A stretch of 22,998 bases of DNA from NCBI GenBank assembly GCA_021827245.1, contig JAKAWN010000052.1, forward strand, positions 1 through 22,998, written 5' to 3'. This DNA comes from Acidobacteriota bacterium (GTDB lineage Bacteria > Acidobacteriota > Terriglobia > UBA7540). Positions 7,401 through 17,600 of the stretch are shown here, one piece after another. A program made the translations under genes and the position numbers. The notes under the pieces were generated by a model that saw nothing but the letters and a program-made list of their open reading frames with translations, did no database searches and was not told the DNA's origin. Numbering within the stretch: the first letter of the stretch is position 1; each line of letters starts with the position of its first letter.

Positions 7401-9614
7401 ATGGAGCTTGCACGCGTGTCTCAAAGGTTGCCGAAAATGTCTGCCTATCGCCGATCGGCGGTAATTCCGATCCTGATCATTCTATTGATTGCGCCGCTCT
7501 GGGCCGCGACGGCGCCTTCCGAACCTTCTGGAACGGCCGTGCCGTCGGCAGCAGTTCTGGATTCCTTCCAGTTTTCAACGCACATTTATTCGAGTTATTT
7601 CCCCACACTGCTCGGAAACGGGTATCTTTCGGCCTCGACGCCTTGGAACGGAGCGTCCGCCTCGGAGGCAACTCTGACCGGACTCTATGACGACCTCGAG
7701 CAGAATTCCTATGCCTATCAGGCCCTGATCCCTTCGTGGAACAACATCGACTACTGGGACGGTTCGCACTGGCTCGACCAGCTTCCTGCGGCTTCGATTC
7801 ACCTGCAGGGCTACCTTCAGACTCTTGACATGCGCCGGGGGCTGCTGACCACCCGCTTTGACTGGGTGGATGAGGATCACCTGACCCGCGTCAAAATCGA
7901 AGAGTTTCTGAGCCGTCAGAATCCGCATCTCGGCGTGGTTCAAATCCAACTGACGCCCGATTACGGAGTTACGGTGGGGCCGGTCACTTTTTCTTTTTCC
8001 TTGGGAGGCAGGACCGGACCGCCCTTTTTGTGGGAAGGGGCTGAGTTGCCGGGCGCAATTCCCATCCGCAGTGTGCACGCGGACAGTGACCGGCACGGGT
8101 TTGTTGCCGGCTGCGAGACGCGCGACGGAAAGATCCAGGTCGCGGAAGCTGTCCGCCTAGCCCTGCCTCGAAACCTGCCGCCAGTACACCAGGTTAATCT
8201 GGGATTTTCCTCGAACCTGGCGACGCCAGCCCTTAATGTGAAATTTATCGTCCATAAAGGGCAGACGTATACCTTCACGAAGTTCGTCGCCGTCGAGTCC
8301 TCACTCGATTCAGAATCACCGGTGGCCGCCGCGCAGGCGGTTGCGAAACAAGCGGCAAAAACAGGATTCGATAAGATTCTGAAACAGCACGTCGATGCCT
8401 GGGAAAAATTGTGGCAGACGGACATCATTGTTCAAGGCGATGTCGAAGCGCAGAGGGCTATTCACGCGGCGATGTATTACCTGCTCTCGGAACTGCGGCC
8501 GGGTGGAAATTGCAGTGTGCCGGCCATGGCCTTGCCATCGCGCGCCTACCTGGGCCGTATCTGGTGGGATGCTGACACTTGGATCTTCCCCGGCATGCTT
8601 GTGCTCCACCCGCAAATGGCCCATTCAATCGTCGCTTACCGGGAAGAGCGGCTGGCGGCAGCCGAGCAAAATGCCAGAAGCCGCGGCTATCGCGGCGCAC
8701 TTTACCCTATGGAGTCAGCCGGCTCCGGGCAGGAGACAGCACCGGAATGGAGCAGCGAAATCCACGTGACGGGCGACGTCGCCATGGCTCAGTGGCGCTA
8801 CTACCAGGCCACGGGCGATCTGCACTGGCTTCGCCTGCACGGCTATCCGGTGATCCGCGCAGTCGCCAATTTCTGGGCCAGCCGCGCCGAGGCCGAGCAG
8901 CACGGCCGTTACGAAATCCTCCACGTGACGGGACCGAATGAAGCCATCACGGACGTAAATAACGACGCCTATACGAACGCCATCGCAAAAAAAACAATGG
9001 AAGTGGCTACTGAAGCCGCCCGCTTGCTGGGGGAATCGCCCAATCCTGAATGGGACCGCGTGAGTCGGAAAATGCTGATTCCTTTCGATGCCCGGCGGCA
9101 GGTGCACCTGGAACATTCGGGCGATGAGCAAGGAAAGTATGCTTCCGCGCTCATACTGCTCACCTATCCGCTGGAAATGAGACTCTCCGATGCCATCGAG
9201 CAGAACGATCTGAATGCTTGCCTGAAGAACTTCGGAAAGCCGGGTTATGAAGTGGGCATGATGGGCAACTTCTATTCGATTGTGGCCTCGCAACTGGGGA
9301 AGCGAGAGCTGGCTTACAGGCTTTTTCTTTCCCTGATTCGTTCTTATGCACAGCCGCCATTTGAGGCAATGACGGAGACGCCAAGCAACGGCCGAGCGGT
9401 GTTCCTGACAGCGGAAGGGGCGTTCCTGCAACAGGTCATTTTCGGTTTCACTGGCCTGCGCTTCACCAACCAGGGCCTGAAGGCCAAGTATCCTCCGCTC
9501 CTGCCGCCCACCTGGCAGTCGCTGGAATTGCGCGGAATCAAATCGCAAGGAAAAGTCTACGACATCCGTGTGACCTCAGCGAATAAGCTCGTCATGCGGC
9601 AAATGGCCCCGTGA
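7401..9614 (+). CDS. Secreted GH65-type alpha-glucoside hydrolase A
   Basis: The product is 737 residues from ATG 7401. The GAGGA at 7389-7393 supports this start over GTG 7356, which lies inside a hairpin; ATG 7437 is also possible. A Sec signal peptide precedes an N-terminal beta-sandwich with LLGNGYLS. An (alpha/alpha)6 barrel follows with IWWDADTWIFPG and GPNEAITDVNNDAYTN. Glu514 in GPNE is the predicted general acid. Glu659 in FEAMTETP is the predicted base, 145 residues later. As I recall, GH65 hydrolases (human PGGHG, the FjGH65A kojibiosidase) carry acid and base about 144 residues apart, whereas phosphorylases use phosphate instead of the base. Hydrolysis of an alpha-glucoside is therefore expected, with kojibiose-type or Glc-alpha-1,2-Gal linkages as candidates. 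It is a diverged tandem paralogue of the next gene. Confidence 0.85.
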   Translation: MELARVSQRLPKMSAYRRSAVIPILIILLIAPLWAATAPSEPSGTAVPSAAVLDSFQFSTHIYSSYFPTLLGNGYLSASTPWNGASASEATLTGLYDDLEQNSYAYQALIPSWNNIDYWDGSHWLDQLPAASIHLQGYLQTLDMRRGLLTTRFDWVDEDHLTRVKIEEFLSRQNPHLGVVQIQLTPDYGVTVGPVTFSFSLGGRTGPPFLWEGAELPGAIPIRSVHADSDRHGFVAGCETRDGKIQVAEAVRLALPRNLPPVHQVNLGFSSNLATPALNVKFIVHKGQTYTFTKFVAVESSLDSESPVAAAQAVAKQAAKTGFDKILKQHVDAWEKLWQTDIIVQGDVEAQRAIHAAMYYLLSELRPGGNCSVPAMALPSRAYLGRIWWDADTWIFPGMLVLHPQMAHSIVAYREERLAAAEQNARSRGYRGALYPMESAGSGQETAPEWSSEIHVTGDVAMAQWRYYQATGDLHWLRLHGYPVIRAVANFWASRAEAEQHGRYEILHVTGPNEAITDVNNDAYTNAIAKKTMEVATEAARLLGESPNPEWDRVSRKMLIPFDARRQVHLEHSGDEQGKYASALILLTYPLEMRLSDAIEQNDLNACLKNFGKPGYEVGMMGNFYSIVASQLGKRELAYRLFLSLIRSYAQPPFEAMTETPSNGRAVFLTAEGAFLQQVIFGFTGLRFTNQGLKAKYPPLLPPTWQSLELRGIKSQGKVYDIRVTSANKLVMRQMAP

Positions 9615-9703
9615 AGATCCCGTTCCGGCTCTCCTCGCGGGGCAACATGGCCGAGCCGCCATCAATATTTCGTTTGCCGAACGCCCGAAGAGGAGAATAG
9701 ACG

Positions 9704-11848
9704 ATGACGATTTCCAGACGCTCATTCATGAAAGACGTGGGAATATTCGCGGGTCTTTCGTCGGGAATTCCAGAACTGTTGGGAAGCGTGACGCCAGAGG
9801 TGAGCTCAGGTCAGGCCTCGTCCGCGGGGACGGCTCCGCAATCCATTCCTCGGATTGTGGTCACAAACTTCACTGAAAAGTTCTACCCGGCCTATCTGAG
9901 CAACGGGCTGATCGGAATTCGTCCTGGACCCAACCCGCTGGTTCCCGCCAAGACGATGGTGAACGGGTTCGTTTATACCGACATCCCTTACAGGATGGTG
10001 AGCCTTTCTCCCGCGCCTTACCCGCTGACGACCGACTTTCGAGTGAACAACGTCAGCCTGCTTAAGCATCCCGAGTTGGTCAAGGTGGAACAACAGACGC
10101 TGGAAATGGCCAGCGGCGAACTGCTCACCGAAATGACCTTCACGCCCCCGAGTGGCACGACGCTCCGGTTGCGGGTTTTGCAATTTGCCTGCCGGGCCGT
10201 GCCTTCGCTTCTGTGCCAGATGATCACCTTCACTGTTTCATCCGATGCAAAAGTTGAAATCCTTGCTGGTATCGACGCTGCCGATTTCTCTGGCTCCGTT
10301 TACAGCACCCGCCCGCCTGAACGCACCGAGATTGATCTGGCTGTTGGTTACCTCAGTCAGGGCGCACTGAGCAAGTTGGGTGTGGCAGTCGCAGCGCCGG
10401 CAGGGGGCGATTTCAAGAGCTTGGGCCAGCAAGTCACGGGTCGGGCGTCTTTTGCCGCGGGCTTCGACCTGGACTCGAAAGCAGGACAGACTTATCAGTT
10501 TCCCACAATCGCCGCGATGGTCTCGGACTTCTACCAGCCCGAGCCGGAGCAGGAAGCCATCCGCCACGCCAAATGGGGCGCCATGCTGGGATTCGATTAT
10601 CTTCGCCAGCAGAACCGCGAACGGTGGAACGGCCTTTGGGAATCCCGCGTAAGAGTTGATGGCGACTCGGATTCGCAACGGGTTCTCGATTCAGCCTTCT
10701 TCTATCTGCATTCGAGCCTTCATCCCTCCAGTAAGAACGGCATGGCGCCTTTCGGCCTTTCGCAGTTTGATTATTACTATGGGCATAGCTTCTGGGATAC
10801 GGAAACGTGGTCACTGCTTCCTATCACTCTTGCGGCGCCCGCTACGGCGAAATCGCTGCTTGAGTTCAGGATTCGAGGACTTGAGAATGCAAGGCGGCTG
10901 GCGGCGCTTTACGGCTACCGTGGAGCCCAGTTCCCGTGGGAAGCAAGTCCTATTGACGGCGCTGACGTGACGCCCACCTTCGCCGGTACCGGCTGGGAAG
11001 AGCAGCACGTGACGCCGGATGTCGCGCTGGGCTTCTGGGAATATCAGATGGCGACGGGCGATGAGGAATTTCTTCACAAGGGAACCTGGCCCATCCTTCG
11101 CGCGGTTGCCGAATGGATAGAAAGCCGCGGTGTGGGCACCGCCAGGGGATTCGAGATCCTGCACATCATGGGGCCGGATGAAGGCGTTCAGAATGTCAAC
11201 AACAACTCCTACGTGAACGTGATCTGCCGCATGGTACTGGACGCGGCCGTGAGTTGCGCCTCAATGGTAGGAGCTAAGCCACCGGCATCCTGGGCCAGGA
11301 TCGCGCGCTCGATGGTGGTCCCGATTGATAAAGCCCGGAACATCGTCCTGCCCTATGACCATCCGGGCAAGGGCCTGGAGTATTCTCTGGGCAACATGGC
11401 TATGCTCACGGTCCATGATCCGCCGCTTGACCGGACACTGCTGAAGAACACCTATGAATATGAAGCGAAACTTCGCGCTCAGCGCCCCCATGGCATTGGT
11501 TTCGCACTGGATGCGTTGGCGGCTGCGGCTGCGTTTTTCGGCGACCGGAGCGCGGCCGCCAATCTCTATCGCAAGTCCTGGCAGAACGTGTGGGTCGAAC
11601 CTTACGGGATGATTAAAGAAGCTCCCAGCGAGGATTACGCCTGCTTCCTCACCAACTTCGGCTCGTTGCTGCAAACCGCCATGTTCGGGTTTACGGGAAT
11701 CCGCGCGGCCGCCCCGGGATGGGCCAAATATCCGGCCACCTTCCCCGAAGGGTGGGAGCGGATCGAGATTGACCGCGTATGGCTGGGAGGCACGCCTTAC
11801 AGATTGATTGCCCGCAACGGCCAAAAAGCAGAGTTGTCAAAAGCGTGA
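9704..11848 (+). CDS. Tat-exported GH65-type hydrolase B
   Basis: The product is 714 residues from ATG 9704, with AGGAG 8 bases upstream. It opens with a twin-arginine signal (SRRSFMK plus a short hydrophobic stretch), so it should be exported folded. The N-terminal sandwich contains FYPAYLSNGLIGIRPG. The catalytic barrel contains FWDTETW and GPDEGVQNVNNNSYVN. Glu493 is the predicted acid and Glu639 (MIKEAPSED) the predicted base, 146 residues apart, as expected for a hydrolase rather than a phosphorylase. It shares the GFTGIR-type C-terminal segment with its neighbour, but the two proteins differ widely elsewhere. Their specificities may therefore differ. It follows gene A by 89 bases and is probably co-transcribed. 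The substrate is inferred only at the level of an alpha-glucoside. Confidence 0.83.
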   Translation: MTISRRSFMKDVGIFAGLSSGIPELLGSVTPEVSSGQASSAGTAPQSIPRIVVTNFTEKFYPAYLSNGLIGIRPGPNPLVPAKTMVNGFVYTDIPYRMVSLSPAPYPLTTDFRVNNVSLLKHPELVKVEQQTLEMASGELLTEMTFTPPSGTTLRLRVLQFACRAVPSLLCQMITFTVSSDAKVEILAGIDAADFSGSVYSTRPPERTEIDLAVGYLSQGALSKLGVAVAAPAGGDFKSLGQQVTGRASFAAGFDLDSKAGQTYQFPTIAAMVSDFYQPEPEQEAIRHAKWGAMLGFDYLRQQNRERWNGLWESRVRVDGDSDSQRVLDSAFFYLHSSLHPSSKNGMAPFGLSQFDYYYGHSFWDTETWSLLPITLAAPATAKSLLEFRIRGLENARRLAALYGYRGAQFPWEASPIDGADVTPTFAGTGWEEQHVTPDVALGFWEYQMATGDEEFLHKGTWPILRAVAEWIESRGVGTARGFEILHIMGPDEGVQNVNNNSYVNVICRMVLDAAVSCASMVGAKPPASWARIARSMVVPIDKARNIVLPYDHPGKGLEYSLGNMAMLTVHDPPLDRTLLKNTYEYEAKLRAQRPHGIGFALDALAAAAAFFGDRSAAANLYRKSWQNVWVEPYGMIKEAPSEDYACFLTNFGSLLQTAMFGFTGIRAAAPGWAKYPATFPEGWERIEIDRVWLGGTPYRLIARNGQKAELSKA

Positions 11849-11935
11849 ACGCATTGACAGGAATGATTCCCGTCCCGCCGCAGTCCATCAGCCTGCCAGT
11901 GGCGTGCCGATTTGCCTTACCAAAGCTCCGGGCGA

Positions 11936-11961
11936 CAGACGGTGGCGCGTTTCACCGTCTG
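11936..11961 (+). terminator. Perfect 9-bp hairpin after GH65 hydrolase B
   Basis: CAGACGGTG (11936-11944) and CACCGTCTG (11953-11961) pair perfectly around an 8-base loop, 87 bases beyond the stop. No T-tract follows. Together with the candidate promoter 53 bases further on, it may separate two transcription units. Confidence 0.4.
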
Positions 11962-12013
11962 ATATCCATGGTTGGCAGCGTGTTCCGCTCAAGAGCGGTT
12001 CAGTAGCGTGAGG

Positions 12014-12042
12014 TTGACGCAGGGGGCGCGCTGGCATAGGAT
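12014..12042 (+). promoter_or_regulatory. Candidate sigma70 promoter for the Tat-exported GH2 gene
   Basis: TTGACG (12014-12019) and TAGGAT (12037-12042) are spaced by 17 bases, matching consensus at 5 of 6 and 4 of 6 positions. The predicted transcript would start near 12049, about 58 bases before the chosen ATG at 12107. This also argues against the in-frame ATG at 11972, which lies upstream of the promoter. Confidence 0.5.
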
Positions 12043-12106
12043 TTGTGAAAATGGCGAGTCGAATTTTAAGGATGCACTACTGACTGCCTTGAAGAGACCA
12101 GTGCTC

Positions 12107-14551
12107 ATGAAAAACAATCCGGAGCGATCGTGCGAAATGTCGCGCAGAGATTTTGTTCGAAACTGCGTTGCGGGAGCTGCCGGCCTTGTCTCAAGCTCCT
12201 CACTGTTGGCTGGAGCGACCGCTTCAAGGATGCTCGCGGTCCAATCCGGTTCGGCGTACCGTGCCATCCCACTGAACCAGGGCTGGCTTTTCGGCGGCAA
12301 GCTGAACAAGGCCGGCCTTGAGCCAGGGTTCGACGACGCGGGTTTTGAGCGTGTCAGCCTTCCGCACTGCGTGGCCAAGCTTTCCTGGCAAAAATGGGAT
12401 CCGGCGGAGTGGGAGTCCGAGTGGCTTTACCGGCGCCACTTTGCGTTGCCGCAGGAAATGAGGGGCCAGCGCATCTTTCTACACTTTGACGGGGTTATGG
12501 TTGGCGCGACTCCGGTGGTCAATGGCCATAAGCTGCCAGAACATCTGGGCGGCTACCTGCCTTTCCAGTATGAGATCACGCGCTTGCTGGCCGCAAGGGA
12601 GAATGTGCTGGCCGTCGCCCTCGACTCCCGCTGGAGCAACACGCCGCCGGAGGGTTCTCCGCTGGGGCCAATATCGATTGACTATCTTGAGCCAGGGGGC
12701 ATTGTGCGGCCCGTCAGCTTGCTCGCTGTGCCGCAGGTTTTTATCAGCGATGTGTTTGCCAAACCCGTTAAGGTTCTGGATTCTGACCGGCGAGTGGAAG
12801 TGAGTTGCTCGATCAACGCGGCCAGCGTGCCGGCCCGTCCCGTGCGAATCGAGGCTGCGTTGATGGAAGGGGGACGGGTGCTTACTCGCGCTTCCCGAAG
12901 CCTGGCCATCAACAAGGAAGGAGAGACGACTGTTGCACTGACCCTGGCGAACCTTGGCAACGTGAAGCTCTGGGATGTAGACGCCCCTCACCTGTACGAT
13001 GTCAGAGTCACGCTCTCCGAAAATCATAAGCCGATGCATGAGTACCGGACGCGGATCGGTTTTCGCGAGGCGCGCTTTGAAGTGGATGGATTCTTTCTCA
13101 ACGGGCGCCGGTTCGAAATCTTTGGTCTGGACCGGCACGAACTTTATCCCTACGCTGGCTTCGCCATGCCGCGCCGAACTCTTCGCCGGGACGCGGAGCT
13201 GCTTCGTCACACCTTCAATTGCAATTTTGTGCGCTGCTCGCATTATCCGCAATCCGAAGCCTTCGTCGAAGCGTGCAATGAACTGGGCCTGATGGTGTGG
13301 GAAGAACTGCCGGGCTGGCAATATCTTGGCGATGCTCTCTGGAAAGAGCGGGCTGTCAGGGATGTAGAAGGCATGGTGCAGCGCGACCGAAACCACCCCG
13401 CCATAGTCATCTGGGGTGTTCGCATCAACGAGTCTCAAAACGATCCTGAGCTTTACCGCAAGACAAAGGCCGCAGCCGACTCTCTCGATGGCTCGAGGCC
13501 GACCTCGGGCACGATGACTCCTTCTTCCACCAGGAACTATCTCGAGCACCCGGACAATTGGCTTCAGGATGTCTTTGCGTTTGACGACTATCACGCAAGG
13601 CCCGACGGCAGCGTGGACATCGCAAAACCGCTTCCCGGAGTGCCGTACATGGTCACAGAAGCCGTGGGGCAGTTCAATTATGCGGCCCGCAGCGGCTTCA
13701 ACGCGATCTACCGGCGGACCGGTGACGTGGAACTGCAAATGGCGCAAGCCATCAGGCACGCCCAGGCTCACGATAGGGGTGCGGCCTACCACCGTCTGGC
13801 GGGAGTGGTCGCCTGGTGTGCGTTTGACTACGGAAGCCTGCTCAACTCCTACCACGCAGTGAAGTACCCGGGCATTGCCGACATCTTCAGAATTCCGAAG
13901 CTGGGCGCATCATTTTACATGGCGCAGGTTGATCCAACAATCCGCCCGGTGATCGAGCCCAACTTCTACTGGGACTTCGGCCCTCACACACCTTCGGGAC
14001 CGGGCAAGAAAGCTGCGATCTTCTCGAATTGCGAAAGGCTGGAACTGTTCATCAACGGCAAACACCATGCAACCGTCCACCCGGACCGGGCAAATTTTCC
14101 GCGGACCAAGTACCCGCCGTTTTTCGCCGACCTCAGCATGGATGGATCAGAAAAGCCTGAGCTTCGCATCGACGGCTACACGGGCAAGACGAAGTTGCTG
14201 TCGCGTTCTTTTTCATCTGACCCTTCGAAAGACAAACTTCTTCTGCGTGCAGACGGTACCGATCTGGCCGGCGACGGCATTGACGCCATCCGACTGGAGT
14301 TCAAGGCCGTGGACCAATATGGTGCCATGCGCCCATTCGCGGGCGGGCAGGTAGGCTTTGATGTCAGCGGACCAGGCGTCATTGTGGGTGATAATCCCTT
14401 TGATCTGGGACCAAGCGGCGGCGCCGGAGCCGTCTGGATCAAGGCGGCGAAGTGCGAGTCAGGCCGCATCAAGGTTACGGCAACTCACGCCTCGCTGGGG
14501 CGCGCATCGGTCGAGATCACTGTGTCACCATCCCCTTGCCGTAAACTCTGA
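12107..14551 (+). CDS. Tat-exported GH2 family glycosidase (beta-galactosidase/beta-glucuronidase-like)
   Basis: The product is 814 residues from ATG 12107; ATG 12137 is an alternative, and both keep the twin-arginine signal SRRDFVRN. A jelly-roll sugar-binding domain (EWLYRRHFALP, LHFDGV) is followed by an immunoglobulin-like domain and a TIM barrel beginning near FFLNGRRFEIFGLDRHE. The predicted acid/base is Glu442 in HPAIVIWGVRINES. The predicted nucleophile is Glu518 in PYMVTEAVG. The segment between the Trp and the Asn-Glu pair is one residue longer than in classical GH2 enzymes. Two C-terminal beta-sandwich domains follow, one with SNCERLELFINGK and a last Ig-like one ending near SVEITVSP. 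GH2 enzymes retain configuration and act on beta-linked galactosides, glucuronides, mannosides or others. A beta-galactoside is plausible here from context, but not certain. Confidence 0.85.
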   Translation: MKNNPERSCEMSRRDFVRNCVAGAAGLVSSSSLLAGATASRMLAVQSGSAYRAIPLNQGWLFGGKLNKAGLEPGFDDAGFERVSLPHCVAKLSWQKWDPAEWESEWLYRRHFALPQEMRGQRIFLHFDGVMVGATPVVNGHKLPEHLGGYLPFQYEITRLLAARENVLAVALDSRWSNTPPEGSPLGPISIDYLEPGGIVRPVSLLAVPQVFISDVFAKPVKVLDSDRRVEVSCSINAASVPARPVRIEAALMEGGRVLTRASRSLAINKEGETTVALTLANLGNVKLWDVDAPHLYDVRVTLSENHKPMHEYRTRIGFREARFEVDGFFLNGRRFEIFGLDRHELYPYAGFAMPRRTLRRDAELLRHTFNCNFVRCSHYPQSEAFVEACNELGLMVWEELPGWQYLGDALWKERAVRDVEGMVQRDRNHPAIVIWGVRINESQNDPELYRKTKAAADSLDGSRPTSGTMTPSSTRNYLEHPDNWLQDVFAFDDYHARPDGSVDIAKPLPGVPYMVTEAVGQFNYAARSGFNAIYRRTGDVELQMAQAIRHAQAHDRGAAYHRLAGVVAWCAFDYGSLLNSYHAVKYPGIADIFRIPKLGASFYMAQVDPTIRPVIEPNFYWDFGPHTPSGPGKKAAIFSNCERLELFINGKHHATVHPDRANFPRTKYPPFFADLSMDGSEKPELRIDGYTGKTKLLSRSFSSDPSKDKLLLRADGTDLAGDGIDAIRLEFKAVDQYGAMRPFAGGQVGFDVSGPGVIVGDNPFDLGPSGGAGAVWIKAAKCESGRIKVTATHASLGRASVEITVSPSPCRKL

Positions 14552-14689
14552 GCCGTCGGATGACGAGCATGACTTCGCGGGCGTTAATAGGGCCGCTTTA
14601 ACTGGACCTCTTTGTCCTTGACTTCGGATTGAAGCCATGTTAGCCATTGTGTATTGGATATTACATATCTGACGAGGGAGGCATCCGTA

Positions 14690-17600
14690 ATGAAAGACCG
14701 ATGGAGACCCTGTCTGGCATGGCAAGGCATGCTCGCCACAATCGCCCTCGCTCTTGTGTTTGGGTTTTGCCCGGTACGCGGCTATGCTCAAGCCTTCGGA
14801 ACAATCAGCGGAAACGTAACAGACCCTTCCGGGGCTGTGATACCTGGAGCCAAGGTTACAGCTACCGAAACGGGAACTACTTTTTCCCGCACCGCAACTA
14901 CAGGCAGGAATGGGCAATACGTAATCCCCAACCTGCGTCCAACCCAATACGACATGACGGTTGAGGCCAACGGCTTCAAAAAAGTCATCCGGAAGGGCAT
15001 CACCCTGTTGGCCAACCAATCTGCCACGGTGGATTTTCACCTGCAACTTGGTTCCACCGTCCAGTCCGTAACGGTCACAGGAGGCGCGCCGCTCGTCAAT
15101 ACGACGACGCAGACCCTGAGCTCTGTGGTGGGCCGGGAACGGATGGTCGGGCTTCCTCTGAACGGCCGCAACGCCGTGCAGTTGATGACCCTGGTGCCGG
15201 GGGTGACCGGAGTGTCGCCGGCCACGACGACAAGCCAGAGCACGCTGCCCGGCGCAACAAACGCCAACATCAACGGTTCTCGAAATAACCAGACCAGCTA
15301 CGAGCTGGATGGTGCGAATTACGTGGACCAATACTACAACGTCAACATCCCCTTTCCTTTTCCCGACGCGCTGCAGGAATTCAGCGTGCAGACGGACAAT
15401 TACTCCGCCCGTTACGGAGGAAACGCCGGCGGCGTGGTCAATGTGGTGACCAAGAGCGGGACCAACCAGTTTCATGGCGACCTGTTTGAGTTCGTCCGGA
15501 ATCCGGTCTTTAACGCCCGAAATTTCTTTTCGGTGGATAGGGACAAGATCAAGCGAAACCAGTTCGGCGGGACGTTTGGCGGACCTGTCGTGATCCCCCA
15601 CGTGTACAACGGCCACGACCGCACATTTTTCTTTGTCGGGTATCAGGGTGAAACGTATCGCGATGTGAGCACGTCACACACCTTCGTGCCGACACCGGAT
15701 GAGCTGAATGGCAATTTCTCCGCCCTGCTCGACGCCAGCAACCCAAATAATCCAACCGGCAAAGCCACACAAATCGACAACCCATGGCCCTATGCGATCG
15801 GAACCACCGGCCCTGGACAGCCTTTTCCGGGCAACATCATTCCTGCCAGCGGCCTCGATCCTGCGGCTCTGAACCTGGCGCAGAACTATCTCCCGCATGT
15901 TGGCGGCGACGGTGGAGTTTTTTACACCCATCCCACCGTGCAGGATATCACCCAGGTCATTCTACGCTTGGACCATCGGCTCGGCGACAAAGACACCCTC
16001 ACCGGACGCTGGTACAAGGACCACGTTAACTTCGTGCCCCAGAATCCCGCTGGCAATCTCCTCGGTTACGCTGCCGGATATGACCAGCCGGTGAACAACA
16101 TCATGATTCAGGAGACGCATACTTTCCGGCCGAACCTGCTGAACCAGGCGAGCTTTACATTCTCGAACGTGCCAACGGAAAAAACGTTCACGAGCAACTC
16201 GCCCAATGCCGCAACGTTTGGCGTCCAGCTCCCTTGGCTGCCGACAACGAAATGGATTCAGAACATCGATGTCAGCGGTGCTTTTGGCATCAACGGCGGC
16301 GCTAAGGGGCCCTTCAACAACAAGGACTATGGATTCCAGGACAATCTGAGCTGGGTGCTGGGGCGGCACAACATTGATTTGGGAATGAGTTATGACCGCT
16401 CGATTGTCAACCTGGGCGATCAATACCTGGCCCAGGGGGCGTTCAGCTTTAACGCCACATCGACGAATTATTCCCTCGCAAGTTTCTTGCTGGGCTATAT
16501 GAACAACTTCCATCAGGGATACGGCGAGTACAAAAACAACCGCAACAATTTCTGGGCATTCTATTTCAACGACAGTTTCCATGCCACACGCCGGCTGACG
16601 CTCAATTATGGATTGCGGTACGAGCCTTACTTCCCATGGAGGGAGATCAAGGGCCGGGCGGAGCAGTTCAGCCCCTCTAATTACTACGCTGGTGTAATGT
16701 CTCAGAAATTCATCAACGCGCCACCGGGCTTGCTGTTTCCCGGCGACAAGGGTGTGCCTTTTGACGGCGTCACCGGCAATTACTCGAACTTCGCTCCCCG
16801 AGTGGGTTTCGCCTATGACCTGACGGGCAATGGCAAGACCAGCATTCGCGGGGGCGCCGGCTTCTTCTACGACTCGCAAACTGCCGGCGTCATCAACAAT
16901 CGCTTCGCGGATATCACGCCTTTCAGCCCGCAGGTCAGCCTTTCTCCGTCGCCCGGGCCTTTCAGCGAACCGCTGCGGGGGTACTCAGGCTACTATCCAT
17001 TTCCGTTCACCTATCCTCCCGCGAGCGACACGCCATTCTCGCTGCCGGTCCTGGTGATTACGTACGACCCGTCTACGAAGTATCTCGTCCCCGTGACGTA
17101 CGAGTGGGATATGGCCGTGGAGCGTGAGTTCGCCCACAATATGATGCTCCAGGTCGCCTATGTCGGCTCCGTGTCTCGCCATAACAAGGAAACCATTCAA
17201 CTGAATCCGTGTCCCGTGAATGCCACCACGACGTGCAAAGACTCCCTAAGGCTCTTTGCGCCTTACTACGGCCAGGTTGCTATGGATGGCCAGGATGTAA
17301 ACTCCAACTTCAATGCCCTCGAAGTGACGTTCAAGAAGCAGATGACGAAGAAGTTGAGCCTCGACGTCGCCTACACGTATTCCAAAGCTCTGGATGATAT
17401 TCCCAACGGCGGCAACAACAACGACATCAATTCGGACAGCTCCTCCCCGATACCTTGGTTCATGCCGGGGCGGCATCAGTTTGACTACGGTCCGGCAGGC
17501 TTTGATAGGACGCACAACCTGGTGGTTTCCTACGTGTGGGCATTGCCGGCCCTTTCCGGCGCAAACTGGCTCGAGCGGGGCGCGCTCGGAAACTGGGAAT

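Noticed and set aside
12479..13855. 458-residue open frame on the minus strand
   Set aside because: It lies antisense to the GH2 catalytic region, has no ribosome-binding site of note and no family resemblance. It is a shadow of the GH2 gene.
14618..14669. TTGACT and the GATAT-TAC-ATATC palindrome upstream of receptor 2
   Set aside because: No -10 hexamer lies at proper spacing from TTGACT, and the 5-bp palindrome in AT-rich sequence is too short to claim as an operator.
14525..15616. 363-residue open frame on the minus strand
   Set aside because: It covers the intergenic region and the start of receptor 2 in antisense. The composition is odd (His/Arg-rich) and there are no motifs.
15962..16879. 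305-residue open frame on the minus strand
   Set aside because: It is antisense within receptor 2 and has no domain or signal. It is a shadow frame.
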